In this document: piece after piece, positions 61,555-64,000 of the stretch
Numbering within the stretch: the first letter of the stretch is position 1
How the letters are laid out: each line of letters begins with the position of its first letter
NCBI GenBank assembly: GCA_020692355.1
Contig: JAIMKP010000004.1
Location: 1-64,000, forward strand
From: Desulfosporosinus sp.
GTDB lineage: Bacteria; Bacillota; Desulfitobacteriia; Desulfitobacteriales; Desulfitobacteriaceae
Length of the DNA stretch: 64,000 nt
Direction of reading: 5' to 3'
Notes under the pieces: generated by a model
What the model saw: the letters and a program-made list of their open reading frames with translations, nothing else
Database searches by the model: none
Told to the model about the DNA's origin: nothing
Made by a program: the position numbers and the translations under genes

Positions 61555-63588
61555 GTGGAGATTCGTTATTCCGTTTGCCCGCATGATTGTCCGGATGCCT
61601 GTGCCTGGAAAGTCGAGTTGGAAGCTGGAAAAGTGGTTCGAGTCAGTGGAGATGAGGCCCACCCGGTTACTCAAGGAATCATTTGCGCGAAGGCCAGGTA
61701 TTATCCGGAGCGGATTTATGGACCACGCAGGGTGCTTTATCCCATGCGGCGCACAGGGCCTAAAGGGAGCGGAAAGTTCGAGCGGATCGGCTGGGATGAG
61801 GCCCTGAGTGAGATTCAAGCCCGTTGGCAGAAGCTGATTGAGACCTACGGCCCGGAAGCCATTCTTCCCTATTCCTACGCTGGAACCGAGGGGGTCATCA
61901 ATAAAGCAGGGATGGATCGGCGCTTTTTCCATCGCTTGGGTGCGACCCAGTTGGAGCGGACGATTTGTTCAGCAGCGGGCAGCCTGGGGTACAAGCTGGC
62001 CTATGGTGAGCTGCGGGGATTTGATCCGTTGGACGGCGTTGAAGCCAAGCTCATCATCTTCTGGGGAATCAATGCCTTGGAAACGAATTTGCATCAAGCG
62101 CTTTTGGCGGATAAGGCTCGTAAAAAGGGAGCAAAGATCATTGTCATTGATGTCCACCGTAATAAAACTGCACGCTGGGCAGATGATTTTTATCTGATAT
62201 TACCGGGTTCCGATGGGGCGTTAGCCTTAGGCATTGCCTACATTCTGCTGCGGGAGCAGTGGATCGACAGGGATTGGTTAGAAAGAAATGTTGTTGGTCT
62301 TCAGGCGTTTGTGGCCGAAACGAAAAACTATCCGCCTGAGAAAGTCGCCCGTTTGACAGGGCTTACCATCGAGCAGATTGAAGCACTGGCGCGTGTCTAT
62401 GCGCTCTCAAAGCCAAGCTTCATTCGGATCGGTAACGGTCTCCAGCACCATGACAATGGAGGGATGAATACCTGGGCGATTTCTCTGCTGCCTGCCCTTA
62501 CGGGTGCCTGGCGAGAAGTTGGGGGAGGTGCCTTGAAGTTTAATTCCGGTTATTTCCCTCTTAATCGCGACGCTCTGGAACGGCCGGATTTACTCCAGGG
62601 TTCCCCGCGCCAAGTTAATATGATTCAATTAGGAAGGACACTAACAGAGCTTACCCCTCCTGTCCGTTCCCTTTATGTTTACAACAGTAATCCGGCAGCC
62701 GTGGCACCAGAGCAACAATTGGTATTACAAGGGCTTCAGCGGGAAGATTTATTTACTGTGGTTCATGAACAGGTTTGGACGGATACCGCCCGTTGGGCCG
62801 ATTTGGTTTTGCCGACTACAACCAGTCTGGAACACGCGGATCTCTATGTCAGTTACTGGCATACTATTTTACAATGGGCAGAGCCTGTGATTCCACCCCT
62901 TGGGGAGAGCCGGTCCAATATCCGTGTTTTTAGGGAACTGGCAAAACGTATGGGTTTTTCGGATCCGTGTTTTCAAGATACGACAGAAGATATGGCCAGG
63001 CAGGCTTTGGCTACCCCTTATTGGCAGGCACAAGGAATAACCTTAGAGCGTTTGCGTGAGGAACGTTTTATTCCACTCCAAGTAGCCAAAAGGCCGTTTG
63101 CGGTAGGGAAGTTTGCTACGCCCAGCGGCAAAATAGAGTTCAAAAGTGAACGGGCTACACAATTAGGTTTGACAGCCCTTCCCAGTCATCGACCGTTGCA
63201 AGAAGGCCCCGAGACTTCAAGCCCGGAATTGCCGTTTACCTTGATTAGTCCGCCCAATCACTTCTTCCTGAATTCAACCTTTGCTGACATCCCGGCTTTA
63301 ACAACAAAGGCAGGAGTGCCAACCGTAGAGATCCATCCTGAGGATGCCGCAAGGCTTGGGATTGTTCAGGGAGATCGCGTGCGTGTCGCAAACTCCAGAG
63401 GCCAGGTTTGTTTGAGGGCAGTGGTCGATGAATCGGTTCTCCCGGGCGTTTTAGTCGCTCCGGGGGTGTGGTGGTCAGAATTCTATGACGAAGGTTTGGG
63501 GATTAATGCCTTGACGTCGGCTCGTATTGGGGATATCGGGCAAGGAGCTGTCTTTTTTTCTAATCTTGTTACAGTGAGTAAGGCTTAA
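61555..63588 (+). CDS. Molybdopterin oxidoreductase with 4Fe-4S site
   Basis: This 677-residue member of the DMSO-reductase superfamily starts with CPHDCPDAC and a later Cys (8, 12, 16, 44; C-x3-C-x3-C-x27-C), then the molybdopterin domain and a C-terminal dinucleotide-binding domain (VEIHPEDAARLGIVQGDRVRVAN). Cys138 in ERTICSAAG is a likely Mo or W ligand. There is no Tat signal, so it is cytoplasmic. The natural substrate is unknown. The GTG start follows GAGGGGG. It is 43 nt after mqnE. Confidence 0.9.
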   Translation: MEIRYSVCPHDCPDACAWKVELEAGKVVRVSGDEAHPVTQGIICAKARYYPERIYGPRRVLYPMRRTGPKGSGKFERIGWDEALSEIQARWQKLIETYGPEAILPYSYAGTEGVINKAGMDRRFFHRLGATQLERTICSAAGSLGYKLAYGELRGFDPLDGVEAKLIIFWGINALETNLHQALLADKARKKGAKIIVIDVHRNKTARWADDFYLILPGSDGALALGIAYILLREQWIDRDWLERNVVGLQAFVAETKNYPPEKVARLTGLTIEQIEALARVYALSKPSFIRIGNGLQHHDNGGMNTWAISLLPALTGAWREVGGGALKFNSGYFPLNRDALERPDLLQGSPRQVNMIQLGRTLTELTPPVRSLYVYNSNPAAVAPEQQLVLQGLQREDLFTVVHEQVWTDTARWADLVLPTTTSLEHADLYVSYWHTILQWAEPVIPPLGESRSNIRVFRELAKRMGFSDPCFQDTTEDMARQALATPYWQAQGITLERLREERFIPLQVAKRPFAVGKFATPSGKIEFKSERATQLGLTALPSHRPLQEGPETSSPELPFTLISPPNHFFLNSTFADIPALTTKAGVPTVEIHPEDAARLGIVQGDRVRVANSRGQVCLRAVVDESVLPGVLVAPGVWWSEFYDEGLGINALTSARIGDIGQGAVFFSNLVTVSKA

Positions 63589-63634
63589 GTCGGTTCGTTT
63601 TTGAGGTTGTATTCTAAGAAACTTGGGGTAGTAT

Positions 63635-64000
63635 ATGGGTGAAGGTGGAACAATAGTTCGTGAAGAAGTCGGCGCAGGTCAGGGAAAATTCCCGGCTTTA
63701 AGCCATGCTCCCTTTCGCTGGTTCTGGGGGGCTCAAATCATTTCGCTCATTGGAACCTGGACGCAAAATGTTGGGCAGGCCTGGCTGGTTCTGCAGCTAA
63801 CCAATTCTCCGTTTCTCCTGGGTTTGGTCAGCGCTCTGCAGTTTCTGCCGATGCTTCTTTTTTCTCTGCATGCGGGGGTTTGGATCGACCGCCTGCCGAA
63901 ACGGCGGATCTTACTGATGACGCAGACCACGTTGATGATCCTCGCTTTTGCGTTAACGATTTTAGTGGCCAGCGGGCAGCTGCGTTATTGGATGTTGTTG
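63635..64000 (+). CDS. MFS transporter (partial, 5' end)
   Basis: The first 122 codons of an MFS_3/EntS-like transporter are present, with FRWFWGAQIISLIGTWTQNVGQAWLVLQLTNSPFLLGLVSALQFLPMLLF region and AGVWIDRLPKRRILL, the helix 2-3 loop. GGGG precedes the ATG. The window ends inside the gene. The substrate is unknown. Confidence 0.9.
   Translation, partial: MGEGGTIVREEVGAGQGKFPALSHAPFRWFWGAQIISLIGTWTQNVGQAWLVLQLTNSPFLLGLVSALQFLPMLLFSLHAGVWIDRLPKRRILLMTQTTLMILAFALTILVASGQLRYWMLL

Noticed and set aside
61555-63588. Formate dehydrogenase alpha subunit
   Set aside because: The 4Fe-4S and Mo domains are present, but there is no Sec at the expected position and no signature beyond the general superfamily, so the substrate is left open.

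Overview
The window reads as a chromosomal stretch from an anaerobic, spore-forming low-to-mid GC Bacillota, most like the Desulfitobacterium/Desulfosporosinus/heliobacterial group. The reasons are strong AGGAGG-type ribosome sites with many GTG and TTG starts, a rubredoxin, a YaaH-type GH18 hydrolase, bactofilin and M23 wall genes, a futalosine-type menaquinone pathway, and two genes with in-frame UGA that look like true selenoproteins. I saw no rRNA, tRNA, CRISPR array, prophage or transposase gene.

Layout. 0-7 kb: rubredoxin, a Ski2-like helicase, a Crp-family regulator, ComFB, a two-domain disulfide oxidoreductase whose second active site is Sec-Pro-His-Cys, and a GH18 hydrolase. 7-14.2 kb: a zinc-ribbon protein with a long leader, feoA-feoB-feoC, menG, a KimA-like permease, a CBS protein and a 41-residue membrane peptide. 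14.2-22.4 kb: a thioesterase, YigZ, a GAF-GGDEF cyclase, PRC-barrel, VanW and TSUP proteins, an HD-GYP protein and endonuclease III. 22.4-28.4 kb: an FAH-family protein, mqnA, a GIY-YIG frame containing an in-frame nested tautomerase, a uridine-kinase-like enzyme, threonine synthase and prephenate dehydratase. 28.4-38.4 kb: an acetate uptake and activation block (IclR, two AMP-forming acyl-CoA synthetases, DUF485, ActP, a cNMP-CBS-DUF294 protein, a DnaQ-like exonuclease). 38.5-52 kb: a methyltransferase-like protein, CYTH, PepF, a spermidine-synthase/TPR membrane protein, Mrp, AhcY, a degenerate NtrC-type ATPase, AcuA, a HesB-like selenoprotein, asparaginase, and an ACT plus DUF711 pair. 52.2-52.8 kb: a roughly 630-nt structured RNA with its own promoter and terminator, probably OLE RNA. 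53-64 kb: cell-envelope genes, including an NlpC/P60 gene behind a c-di-AMP riboswitch, then uvrC, mqnE, a molybdopterin oxidoreductase and the start of an MFS transporter.

The genes connect into a few themes. Acetate is imported by ActP, activated by Acs or its paralogue, and AcuA probably acetylates those synthetases. MqnA, MqnE and MenG belong to menaquinone synthesis. c-di-AMP is suggested twice, by the riboswitch on a wall hydrolase and by a KimA-type potassium permease. A GGDEF and an HD-GYP protein lie close together for c-di-GMP.

Most notable are the two selenoproteins, the OLE-like RNA without its usual protein partner, and a palindrome-rich dispersed repeat found three times. In all three places it lies just upstream of a plus-strand gene, and one copy carries a large structured expansion of its central arm.
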